Of a stretch of 48,948 nt of DNA, positions 18,442 through 26,167 are shown in pieces. How positions within the stretch are numbered: the first letter of the stretch is position 1; each line of letters begins with the position of its first letter. Source of the DNA: Planctomycetia bacterium (lineage in GTDB: Bacteria > Planctomycetota > Planctomycetia > Pirellulales > JALHLM01); NCBI GenBank assembly GCA_034440135.1, contig JAWXBP010000358.1, positions 1 through 48,948 on the forward strand, read 5' to 3'. The notes below the pieces were generated by a model. That model saw only the letters and a program-made list of their open reading frames with translations. It did not search any database and had not been told where the DNA came from. The translations under genes were made by a program, and so were the position numbers.

Positions 18442-18546
18442 TCAGCTCTTGCCGGACGACTGCTTGCTGTCCGGCTTCTTGGCGCCGCCCTGCTTAGGCT
18501 TCTTGTTCTTCTTGTCGTTCTTCTGGCTGTTGTTGCCTTTGCCCAT
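18442..18546 (-). CDS. Tiny lysine-rich basic protein
   Basis: This 34-residue frame begins MGKGNNSQKNDKKNKKPKQ and is rich in Lys, Asn, Gln and Ser, with no hydrophobic core. Short proteins beginning M(G/A)KG..S..KKPK are known from several bacterial groups as uncharacterised small basic proteins, which supports reading it as a gene. It lies 20 nt upstream of the pseudouridine synthase start on the same strand. That could suggest a shared transcript and an RNA-related role, but this is inference. A longer frame starting at 18669 adds 41 residues without features. Confidence 0.55.
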   Translation of the reverse strand: MGKGNNSQKNDKKNKKPKQGGAKKPDSKQSSGKS

Positions 18547-18690
18547 GTGATTGACTCGCTGAATTCCAGGCTGTTTCGGATCGCCGCGGATCAATCGCCC
18601 TGGTGGCGACTGAAGGACAGCCGCGCGATCCGTCGTCGACTCAGTATAGCAAACCTTCGCGGCAGCCATAGCTGTTTGGCTGCGTTTGCT

Positions 18691-19350
18691 TTACATCCGG
18701 AGCATTTCCCAGAACCCCTGCGTCAGCGCCTGCGGATCGCGCACTAAGTTGGCGCTCACCAGGAGCAGCAACAGGACGGCGGCAACAGCCATCGCGCCGC
18801 CGAGCGGATTCGGCCGGCATCGGACCGCGGTCAGTTCAGCCGCCAGTGTTTGTTCCAACGCGCGCCAGCCCCCCAGGTCCTGGGCGTCGGTCGTGGCCGC
18901 CAGCGTCACGTTTCGCATGCCAGGAAAGGGCTCCACGTGCAGATGTACCTTCAAACGCGGCAAGGCCAGGCTGCCGCCGGCCCACCGGGCGTCGGCGTCG
19001 AGCAACTCGGCGGCCTCGGCTAGCACGGGGCGCAGTTCGTCGGCGCTGATGTTGTAAATCACCAACCGCGGCCGCTGCGAAAGCACGATCAACGTCAGCA
19101 CCAGGGTGCAGAGCACGCCCAGCAATAACCAGAAGACCCACATAAACTCGCTCCAATGCGCCGACGGCCAGTGCGGCATAAACAACTCCAACGGGCCGAT
19201 CAGAATGAACCCAGACAGGGCCACGCCGAGCGCCGCCGTGTCCCGCCCGCCGGTCGTCAGGTAGGGCCGCGGCAGCAGATTGACCAGCCCCAGCAGCAAT
19301 AAGTAGATCGCCAGCGGCCCCAGGGCCACCAGCATGCGAAAGGAATCCAT
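18691..19350 (-). CDS. Membrane protein of unknown function
   Basis: This 219-residue protein has an N-terminal helix (MLVALGPLAIYLLLLGLVNLL) and more helices at GVALSGFILIGPLELFM and FMWVFWLLLGVLCTLVLTLI. A soluble domain of about 90 residues follows, and a last helix near the C-terminus (MAVAAVLLLLLVSANLV). The middle domain, from RPRLVIYNISADELRPVL, ends with a clear Gly/Trp segment. I do not recognise the family; the layout resembles planctomycete-only hypothetical proteins. Start choice: ATG at 19350 with GGAA 7 nt upstream; a GTG directly before it (19353) is also possible. Confidence 0.7.
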   Translation of the reverse strand: MDSFRMLVALGPLAIYLLLLGLVNLLPRPYLTTGGRDTAALGVALSGFILIGPLELFMPHWPSAHWSEFMWVFWLLLGVLCTLVLTLIVLSQRPRLVIYNISADELRPVLAEAAELLDADARWAGGSLALPRLKVHLHVEPFPGMRNVTLAATTDAQDLGGWRALEQTLAAELTAVRCRPNPLGGAMAVAAVLLLLLVSANLVRDPQALTQGFWEMLRM

Positions 19351-19799
19351 CACTCAGTTCCGGTTGAGGACGCGCTGCACCTGACCGTTAATGTAGCTGT
19401 CCCGGCGGTGAGACAACAGCAGATTCACCACAGAGACACGGAGAGGGGGAGTACATTTGAACCGCGGAGGCGCTGAGACGCCGAGGGGCGGAGAACGCAT
19501 GTCGAATCAACGTCAAATGTCTGAATTGCGAATGAGTCGTAGGGCGGGCCGCGCGCGCGAGTGACGCATCATGTTCGACGGCCACGGATGGTAATTCGCA
19601 CGAGTTGCCTCCAAAACTAAGGCCCGCCGGATTCAAAGTATGGCGGGCCTCGCATTACTCGGTCAACAATGACCGGCTTTCGCGTCGCTTTGCTCACTTC
19701 AATGCATCAATCGCGCGCACGGCCCGCCCTACGCGCCCGCTCCAGCCACTGTCACTCCCTCTCCTCCGCGTCTCAGTGCCTCCGACGTGAAAGGCCGGA
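19351..19799. repeat. Repeat-rich intergenic region with three nested inverted repeats
   Basis: Outer arms: CGGAGGCGCTGAGACGC at 19465-19481 against 19768-19784 (16 of 17 match). Middle arms: CGTAGGGCGGGCCGCGCGCGC at 19538-19558 against 19713-19733 (20 of 21, the difference allowing G.U). Inner hairpin: AGGCCCGCC at 19620-19628 with GGCGGGCCT at 19642-19650. A CACCACAGAGACACGGAGAG motif at about 19426-19446 is a further repeat-like word. There is no convincing gene. The inner hairpin could end the hemQ transcript, since hemQ stops at 19800 on the minus strand, but it lacks a T-tract. Confidence 0.6.
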
Positions 19800-20627
19800 T
19801 CAAACTCCAACCTGGCAATGCTCCAGGATCTTCTCCGCGGTCGTGACGAAGCTCGTATAGAACGGGCCGAATTCGGCGTAGCGAGCGCTGGCCTCGTCGA
19901 AGCGCATGGTGTAGACGATTTCCTTGAGAAACTCCGGCTTGCGCGCCCAGAGCGTGACGCCCCATTCCCAGTCGTCGAGGCCGACGGACACCGTGATGAG
20001 TTGCGTGACGCGGCCGCCGAATTTCATTCCGGAGCGGCCATGTTCGGCCATCAGCTTGTTCCGTTCGGCGAAAGAAAGCGTGAACCAGTTCTCGCCGACC
20101 TTGCGCTTCTTGTTCATCGGATAGAAGCAGGTGTTCGGCCAAGGCGGCAGGTCGGGCGTGAGCCGCTGGCGGCGCATCATTTCTTCCCGCGACGCATAGG
20201 CTTTCATCTTGGCCTGATACGCGGCGCCGTTCGGGTCTTCGCCTTCCTCGACCAGCCGCGCGCCGTACTGTTCGACCGTTGGGACATACTCCGAGACTTC
20301 CGTCAACGAGACATATGAGTACGTCGTTTCGAGCGCGGGCCCCAGCGGCGAAGCGAGGAGTCGCTGATGCAGCCCGTCGAGTTTGAGCGGATCGGGGTCG
20401 AGCAGCATCAAGGAGAAATCGGCCTTATGTCCGGCGACGATCGACGGCTGCAATCGCGCAGGCGCATGCGGACCATCCGGCGCAAGCACCGCGAGAAACT
20501 GCTCCCGACCGGCGACCAATTCACCCGGCGCGAGATCGCGCAGTGCGCGGCGATTGAACCGGTAGTACAAGTGCCGGCAATGCCAGCCCTCAGCAGGAAA
20601 CAACGAAACGTCGTCGGCGGAACTCAT
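19800..20627 (-). CDS. hemQ: Coproheme decarboxylase / chlorite dismutase family (HemQ)
   Basis: HemQ (ChdC) removes two propionates from coproheme III with peroxide to give heme b, the last step of the coproporphyrin-dependent pathway. The 275-residue product has the chlorite dismutase fold layout. NTCFYPMNKKRKVGENWFTL contains the Tyr and basic residues of the coproheme site. MAEHGRSGMKF contains the heme-ligand His. Two ferredoxin-like halves are visible (HCRHLYYRFNR at the start, LITVSVGLDDWEWGVTLWA later). The FYPMNKKR wording fits HemQ better than chlorite-degrading enzymes. Start: ATG at 20627, 27 nt downstream of purH, so the two are probably cotranscribed. Confidence 0.9.
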   Translation of the reverse strand: MSSADDVSLFPAEGWHCRHLYYRFNRRALRDLAPGELVAGREQFLAVLAPDGPHAPARLQPSIVAGHKADFSLMLLDPDPLKLDGLHQRLLASPLGPALETTYSYVSLTEVSEYVPTVEQYGARLVEEGEDPNGAAYQAKMKAYASREEMMRRQRLTPDLPPWPNTCFYPMNKKRKVGENWFTLSFAERNKLMAEHGRSGMKFGGRVTQLITVSVGLDDWEWGVTLWARKPEFLKEIVYTMRFDEASARYAEFGPFYTSFVTTAEKILEHCQVGV

Positions 20628-20654
20628 GGAAGCATTTCTGGTAGGGGGCGTGCG

Positions 20655-22226
20655 CTAGTGGCGAAAGTGTCGGCGTCCGGTGAGGATCATCGTCAGGCCG
20701 TGTTGGTTGCACGCCGCGATCGAGGCGTCGTCGTTTTTCGAACCGCCCGGTTGAATGAACGCCCGGACGCCAGCCTTGGCGGCGTGTTCGATTGAATCGG
20801 GAAACGGGAAAAAGGCGTCGGAGGCGAGTACCGATCCTGCTACGCGATCGCCGGATTTCTTCAAAGCGATTTCCACGGAATCCACGCGGCTCATTTGTCC
20901 TGCGCCGACGCCGAGGACCAGGCCGTCCTTGGCGATGACAATGGCGTTCGACTTGACGAACCGCACAATCGCCCAGGCGAATTTGAGCTCGCTAAGCAAC
21001 TCGTCATCCGGCGACTTTTCAGTCGCGACGCGCCATTCGGACTCTGGATCGGCTGCGACGTCGGTATCTTGCACCAGATAGCCGCCGTCGATGCGCCGGA
21101 ATTCCAACGAAGGCGCCGCCGCCACGGCTTTGCCCAGTTCCAGCAGCCGCACGTTGGCCTTCCACTTCGGTTTCGTCGTGAGGATCCTGAGCGCGTCCCG
21201 GTCGAACGACGGCGCGAGGATCGCTTCAACGAATAACCCTGGCTCTGCGAGGACGGTCGCGGTGGCCGCGTCGACGGTGCGATTGAGCGCCAGAATGGAA
21301 CCGAAGGCACTGACCGGATCGCCGTCCAGCGCGCGCCGCGTGGCGACGGACAGTTCCGCCGCCGTGGCTGCGCCGCAGGGATTGTTGTGCTTAATCACCG
21401 TGACTGCCGGTCCGGGAAGCGAGCGAACGATGCTCCAGGCGCTGTCCAGATCGAGCCAATTGTTGTACGACAGCTCTTTGCCGTGCAGTTGCCGGGCATG
21501 GACGAGTTGCTGCGGAGCTGCGCCTTGATTGGCATAAAGCGCCGCGCGCTGGTGCGGGTTCTCCCCGTAACGCAGTTCCGACTGGCGTTCTAACTGCAGC
21601 GTGACCTGAGCGGGAAAGGTTTCGACTTCCGCCTCTGGCTTGGCGAAGTAGTCGGCGATGGCGCGATCGTATTGCGACGTGTGCTCGAACGCCGCGCCGG
21701 CGAGTTCCTTCCGCAGGTCGAACGTCGTGCCGGATTCCTGTTGAAGTTCCGCCAACACTTCCGCGTATTGTCCGGGGCTGGTCACCACGCCGACAAAGGC
21801 GTGATTCTTCGCCGCGGCGCGGACCAGCGACGGCCCGCCGATGTCGATCTGCTCGACGGCTTCTTCCCAAGCGACGTCCGCGCGGGCGACAGTGGCCTCG
21901 AAGGGATAGAGGTTCACGACGACCAACTCGAAACTGCGAATGCCATGCGCTTCGAGGGCCTGCATGTCTTCCGGATGATCGCGACGGCAGAGGATGCCGC
22001 CGTGGATCTTGGGGTGCAGCGTCTTAACCCGGCCGTCCATCATCTCGGGAAAGCCAGTGTAGTCGGCGACGTCGATCGTCGTGACGCCCGCGTCCGCGAG
22101 GTGCTTGCGCGTCCCGCCCGTGCTGTAAAGTTCCACGCCCGCGGCGATCAATCCCTGGGCGAACTCGACGAGGCCTTGCTTGTCACTGACACTGATAATA
22201 GCGCGATGCACGCGGCAAACGGACAT
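20655..22226 (-). CDS. purH: Bifunctional AICAR formyltransferase / IMP cyclohydrolase
   Basis: PurH performs the last two steps of de novo IMP synthesis. The product is 523 residues, the usual length. The N-terminal cyclohydrolase (MGS-like) domain shows RAIISVSDKQGLVEFA, YSTGGTRKHLADAG, DGRVKTLHPKIHGG and VEQIDIGGPSLVRAAAKNHAF. The transformylase domain shows ELRYGENPHQRAALYA, VIKHNNPCGAATA and AGSVLASDAFFPFPDSIEHA, then IQPGGSKNDD and the C-terminus LTMILTGRRHFRH. All active-site motifs are intact. It is followed after 28 nt by hemQ. Confidence 0.97.
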   Translation of the reverse strand: MSVCRVHRAIISVSDKQGLVEFAQGLIAAGVELYSTGGTRKHLADAGVTTIDVADYTGFPEMMDGRVKTLHPKIHGGILCRRDHPEDMQALEAHGIRSFELVVVNLYPFEATVARADVAWEEAVEQIDIGGPSLVRAAAKNHAFVGVVTSPGQYAEVLAELQQESGTTFDLRKELAGAAFEHTSQYDRAIADYFAKPEAEVETFPAQVTLQLERQSELRYGENPHQRAALYANQGAAPQQLVHARQLHGKELSYNNWLDLDSAWSIVRSLPGPAVTVIKHNNPCGAATAAELSVATRRALDGDPVSAFGSILALNRTVDAATATVLAEPGLFVEAILAPSFDRDALRILTTKPKWKANVRLLELGKAVAAAPSLEFRRIDGGYLVQDTDVAADPESEWRVATEKSPDDELLSELKFAWAIVRFVKSNAIVIAKDGLVLGVGAGQMSRVDSVEIALKKSGDRVAGSVLASDAFFPFPDSIEHAAKAGVRAFIQPGGSKNDDASIAACNQHGLTMILTGRRHFRH

Positions 22227-22303
22227 GGGGCGGCAATCTCAACGGGAGCTAGCTGGCGGGAACGAGCGACGCTCACCATCTTAAGCCCGAGAGGCGCAAA
22301 AGT

Positions 22304-22331
22304 AAGGCGCTCGTGATCGCACGAGCGCCTT
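22304..22331 (-). terminator. Rho-independent terminator
   Basis: A 12-bp perfect stem (AAGGCGCTCGTG / CACGAGCGCCTT) has a 4-nt loop. On the minus strand it is followed by ACTTTTGC. It lies about 59 nt after the stop of the secreted 487-residue protein gene and upstream of purH, separating these units. Confidence 0.7.
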
Positions 22332-22389
22332 GCGCAGGTTACTGTTCCGCCGCGATTCCGGCCGCTTGGGAGGTGTTCCGTCGGTCGTC

Positions 22390-23853
22390 TCAGAACTGAA
22401 GCTTGTACTTTTGAGACATCTTGGCCCGCATCGCCGCCGCTTCGTTTTCCAGCTTGACGGCGATCTCGCGGGCCGACCGAGCGCCGGCGGCCTTTTCCTC
22501 GGCGCGGACCTGGCGGCGCTGAGCGCCGGTATCGGAATCAGAATAGTACCAGCCGTCCCAGCCGGAATAGTACGTGTCGCCCCCGTAGATCGCGGCGTTG
22601 CGTTCGGCAGAGTTGATGCCGATGCCTTGGAGCGACGCCGCCATTTCGCGCAGTTCTGTGCTCACACTCGCGCCGTAGGCCACCATCTCGGGGTCAACGT
22701 CCAAGGTGGGCAAACGGTCAATGCGGCGGGCGGCGTTGGTTACCCATTGCGCGACCTGCCCGAAGGTTTTTGCATCCTTGTGCTTGAGTTGCAGCGAGGT
22801 GAACTGCTTATCGACGGTCTTAAAGTACGTGCGCGAGGCCTCGGCCATCGCGGAGACCGGCGTAGTTTTGGGCTTGGGCGCCGCGGCGGCCGATTCGCTG
22901 GCGACGGCCGCCAGGCTGTCGGTGGGCACCGAGACGAGTCCCATCAATTGCCGCATGCTCTCCGGGCCCAAGTCTCCTTCGATGGCCAGCGTGCTCTTGC
23001 CAACCGACGGCTGCCAGTCGGCGAATTCCTCAAGCATGATGCCCGCCCCGCCAATGGCGTTCAGCAACATCGGCTTGGCCAGTTCGCCCAGGCTCGAGGG
23101 ATCCTCGGCGAAATCGACGATCAACTTGCCGTGGCACTTGTCGCCGATCTTGATGCCGAGCCGCACGCCTTGAATGCTGGTCAACAACGCCGCGGTGGCG
23201 GGAATATCCTTGATTTGATCCTTCAATTCTCCATCGCGCAGTCGCTCTTCCAGGAATTTTTGCGGCAGCACATCGGTAAGATCGATCGATAGGATGATGT
23301 CCGTGCCGGCGGTGTCGCTGTAGGAGCTGGCCTTCGTCAAGTACGCGGAGACAGCGCCCTCGCCGGACTTTACGCGCTTAATCCAGCGCGCGGCGAGCTG
23401 CCGGTTCGTCGGCAGCATCGCGCCGACTTGTGAATCACCCAAGTCGACGAGCATGGCTCGGCGGGTGCCGATCGCCTGGGCGCCGGCGATGTTCTCGACC
23501 GTGCTATTCAGCTTTGAAGCAGCGCTTACAAATGCCGGCGGACTGGAAAGTTCCATGATCGCGGCCTCCCAGATCGGCCGATGCCGTTCCAGGTCGAGTT
23601 GTGAAACCATCACGAACTGCGTGGCGTTCGGCGGGATCATGATCTCCCGTTCCTGAAACGCCTCGGCCAGCTTTTCGGCCGTTCCCTGGCTCTTGGCGTA
23701 CTCGCTCTGCATAATCTGCGCGACGTTCACCACGATCGCCACGTTGGCGCCTTCCGGCGACTTCTTCAACAGTTCCTCGAACGTGGCGGCACTTGCCACG
23801 GAAAACGTCCCAGAAATCGCCGCCAATGCCGCCCAAGTAGCCAAGAATCGCAT
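22390..23853 (-). CDS. Large secreted protein of unknown function
   Basis: This 487-residue protein has a signal peptide (MRFLATWAALAAISGTFSVA, ending near SAA). The mature part has alternating helices and strands with few Cys: NVAIVVNVAQIMQSEYAK, GTDIILSIDLTDVLPQ, then LTSIQGVRLGIKIGDKCHGK. A Tyr/Trp-rich patch (YYSGWDGWYYSDSDTGAQR) and a charged C-terminal helix (EEKAAGARSAREIAVKLE) follow. I recall planctomycete-restricted hypothetical proteins of this type but no function. A longer frame begins further upstream; I chose ATG at 23853 because only it puts a signal peptide at the N-terminus. A terminator follows. Confidence 0.7.
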   Translation of the reverse strand: MRFLATWAALAAISGTFSVASAATFEELLKKSPEGANVAIVVNVAQIMQSEYAKSQGTAEKLAEAFQEREIMIPPNATQFVMVSQLDLERHRPIWEAAIMELSSPPAFVSAASKLNSTVENIAGAQAIGTRRAMLVDLGDSQVGAMLPTNRQLAARWIKRVKSGEGAVSAYLTKASSYSDTAGTDIILSIDLTDVLPQKFLEERLRDGELKDQIKDIPATAALLTSIQGVRLGIKIGDKCHGKLIVDFAEDPSSLGELAKPMLLNAIGGAGIMLEEFADWQPSVGKSTLAIEGDLGPESMRQLMGLVSVPTDSLAAVASESAAAAPKPKTTPVSAMAEASRTYFKTVDKQFTSLQLKHKDAKTFGQVAQWVTNAARRIDRLPTLDVDPEMVAYGASVSTELREMAASLQGIGINSAERNAAIYGGDTYYSGWDGWYYSDSDTGAQRRQVRAEEKAAGARSAREIAVKLENEAAAMRAKMSQKYKLQF

Positions 23854-24089
23854 CGAAGCGCCGCCCAAAAGATGGTGAGATGAGTTCGCAACTCGCGCAG
23901 CTATCGTAACTTGCGGCGGAGGGGGTTCGCAAGCTTCCAGTTCGAGCAATTTGCCGCAGAAATGCCACTTACGTCGAGAATGGCCTTGCTGGTCCGGGCC
24001 AGGCTAGCTATCGTCCCCGCCGCTTGGCGGGCGAGGCAGGTCGCCGCACTTGCGCCACCGCATGTTTTGTTGGCCGGAGGTACGCAGCC

Positions 24090-24857
24090 GTGACTCGATC
24101 CACCGTAAATTCGCGGCTGATTTCCGCGCTGGGGACATTCTGTTTAGCGGCGGCCTCCCTTGGGACGGCTGGGTGTACGCAGATGGTAGCCTCGGGGCAG
24201 AACGCTAGTGGCGTAAAGCTCCACCAGCAGGGGCTTTATCAAGGGGCTGTCGAGCGTTTCCAACAGGCGATTTTGTCCGATCCGAACAACGGCGACGGCT
24301 ACTACAACCTGGCGGCGACGTACCATCAGCTTGGGAAGACGCAGAAAAACGACGCCTTCCTGCAGCAGGCCGAGACCTACTATAACCAGTGCCTGGACCG
24401 CAACGCGAATCACCGTGATTGCCACCGCGGGTTGGCGGTACTACTGGTGGAGGAAAATCGGTCCGAAGAGGCGGTGCGGCTGATGGAAGGTTGGGCGCAA
24501 CACAGCCCGGCGGTGGCCGACCCGAAAATTGAGTTGGCCCGGCTATCGGAGGAATTCGGCGACAAGGACGCGTCGCTCAAGCATCTGCAAGACGCCCTGG
24601 CCCTGGAACCGTCCAATTCCCGTGCGTTGATCGCGCTGGGGCATGTCCAGGAAGAGTTGGGGGACCAGGCCCAGGCGCTCGCCAATTATCAGCGAGCGCT
24701 CTCGCTGGACCGCTGGAACACCGAGTTGCAATCCCGTGCAACCGCGATGCGCACGGCGCTCAGCACCGCACCGCTGACGGCCAGCGCAGCCCCGGCGGCA
24801 GCGCCCGGTCCCGGCACGGTGCGCGTCAGTGCGCAACCGGGAACGATCAAGCAATAG
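24090..24857 (+). CDS. TPR-repeat lipoprotein
   Basis: This 255-residue protein has a lipoprotein signal ending in LGTAGCTQ. At least four TPR units follow: GVKLHQQGLYQGAVERFQQA, YYNLAATYHQLGKTQ with its partner helix, CHRGLAVLLVEENRSEEAVR, and ALIALGHVQEELGDQAQALA. The tail is Ala/Pro-rich. TPRs mediate protein binding; the protein would sit in the periplasm or outer membrane. The GTG start at 24090 is well supported by GGAGG about 9 nt upstream. It is 119 nt before a second TPR protein on the same strand, so a shared function is possible but unproven. Confidence 0.85.
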   Translation: MTRSTVNSRLISALGTFCLAAASLGTAGCTQMVASGQNASGVKLHQQGLYQGAVERFQQAILSDPNNGDGYYNLAATYHQLGKTQKNDAFLQQAETYYNQCLDRNANHRDCHRGLAVLLVEENRSEEAVRLMEGWAQHSPAVADPKIELARLSEEFGDKDASLKHLQDALALEPSNSRALIALGHVQEELGDQAQALANYQRALSLDRWNTELQSRATAMRTALSTAPLTASAAPAAAPGPGTVRVSAQPGTIKQ

Positions 24858-24976
24858 CCGTTGCTGGGCGTTGCAGGCCGGGTTCCTGGGCGGCGCAATT
24901 CAGTGCGTTGACACTTCGGCTGCCAGCCTAGACATTGGGCGCAACGAGTTTTCATCGCGTCCCCCCGTTTCGGCCC

Positions 24977-26146
24977 ATGTCATCGGCACCCTCGCTGGAA
25001 GGTATGCGCGTCGCGCTTGTCGGGCGGTTTGCCGGCGCACGTCATTCCGATGCTCGCGAGTTGATCCGAGCGCATGGCGGCAGCAACGTCGAGCTGGGTG
25101 ATCCGGCCGTCGGCCTGATTGTCGTGGGTGAACACAGCCTGCCGCTGGACGAGCACGGCGTGCTCGACCGGGCGTTGGCCGCCTTGGAAGCCGCGACGCC
25201 TGGGGCAGTGAGTCCCGTCGTCATCTCGGAAACGCAGCTCTGGCACCGGTTAGGGCTGGTCGATGCCGAACAACACGTGCATCGATTGCACACGCCGCGC
25301 ATGCTGGCGGAATTGGTCGGCGTGCCGTTGAGCGTTGTGCGACGCTGGCAGCGTCTGGGGCTGATCCGCCCGGTACGAGAGGTGATGCGACTGCCGTATT
25401 TCGACTTTCAGGAAGTCGCGACCGCCCGCCGCTTGGTCGAATTGCTGACGGCCGGCATCCCGCCGCGCGAGATCAAGCGGCAACTCGCGGCGCTGGGGCG
25501 ATTCCTCCCCAGCGTGGAACGGCCGCTGGCGCAGTTGTCGGTGATGCTGGCTGGCAAAGAACTGCTGCTCCGCCAAGGGCAAGGCCTAGTTGAACCTGGC
25601 GGGCAACTGCGCTTCGACTTCGAGCAACTAGACGACGATTTCGACACCGTCGAAGCCACGCCGGCCGTCGCACGGCAAATCTCGGCTGTTTCGCCGGAGC
25701 CGGAGGAGCTGATTGAGGCCGCGAAGGCCCACGAGGACGCTGGCGAGTTGCCGGAGGCGATCGACCTCTATCGCGCGGCGCTCGCCGTCGGCGGGCCGCG
25801 CGCCGAATGGGTTTTTGAGTTAGCCGAGTTACTCTACGCGTCGAACGAGCTGCCCGCAGCGCTCGAACGCTACTACATGGCGGTCGAACTGGACGACAAC
25901 TTCGTGGAAGCCCGCTCGAACCTGGGCTGCTTGCTGGCTGAACTGGGCCAAACCACGCTAGCGGTCGCGGCCTTTCGCGGGGCTTTGGCGCTGCACCCGG
26001 ACTTCCCCGACGCGCACTATCACCTGGCGCTCGCACTGGAACAACAGGGCGATGGCGACCAGGCCCGCACGCATTGGCGCCGTTTCCTCGAAATGTCACC
26101 GGACAGCCCCTGGGCGGAAACGGCGCGCCAACATATCGCGGATTAG
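24977..26146 (+). CDS. BRCT - MerR-type HTH - TPR fusion protein
   Basis: Three parts are visible in 389 residues. At 8-95 is a BRCT-like domain (LEGMRVALVGRFAGARHSDA, then LIRAHGGSNVELGDPAVGLI). At about 104-172 is a MerR-type helix-turn-helix (HTPRMLAELVGVPLSVVRRW, then YFDFQEVATARRLVELLTAG and PPREIKRQLAAL). At about 245-389 are TPR repeats ending YHLALALEQQGDGDQARTHW. MerR-type domains bind DNA, and BRCT and TPR bind proteins, so this looks like a DNA-binding regulator with two partner-binding modules. No Cys-rich effector domain is present. Start: ATG at 24977; an upstream TTG would add 14 residues. The target is unknown. Confidence 0.8.
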   Translation: MSSAPSLEGMRVALVGRFAGARHSDARELIRAHGGSNVELGDPAVGLIVVGEHSLPLDEHGVLDRALAALEAATPGAVSPVVISETQLWHRLGLVDAEQHVHRLHTPRMLAELVGVPLSVVRRWQRLGLIRPVREVMRLPYFDFQEVATARRLVELLTAGIPPREIKRQLAALGRFLPSVERPLAQLSVMLAGKELLLRQGQGLVEPGGQLRFDFEQLDDDFDTVEATPAVARQISAVSPEPEELIEAAKAHEDAGELPEAIDLYRAALAVGGPRAEWVFELAELLYASNELPAALERYYMAVELDDNFVEARSNLGCLLAELGQTTLAVAAFRGALALHPDFPDAHYHLALALEQQGDGDQARTHWRRFLEMSPDSPWAETARQHIAD

Positions 26147-26167
26147 CAGGTCCTAGTTCACGGAAGT

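Noticed and set aside
22330-23292. Plus-strand open frame of 320 codons
   Set aside because: Antisense to the signal-peptide-bearing secreted protein gene.
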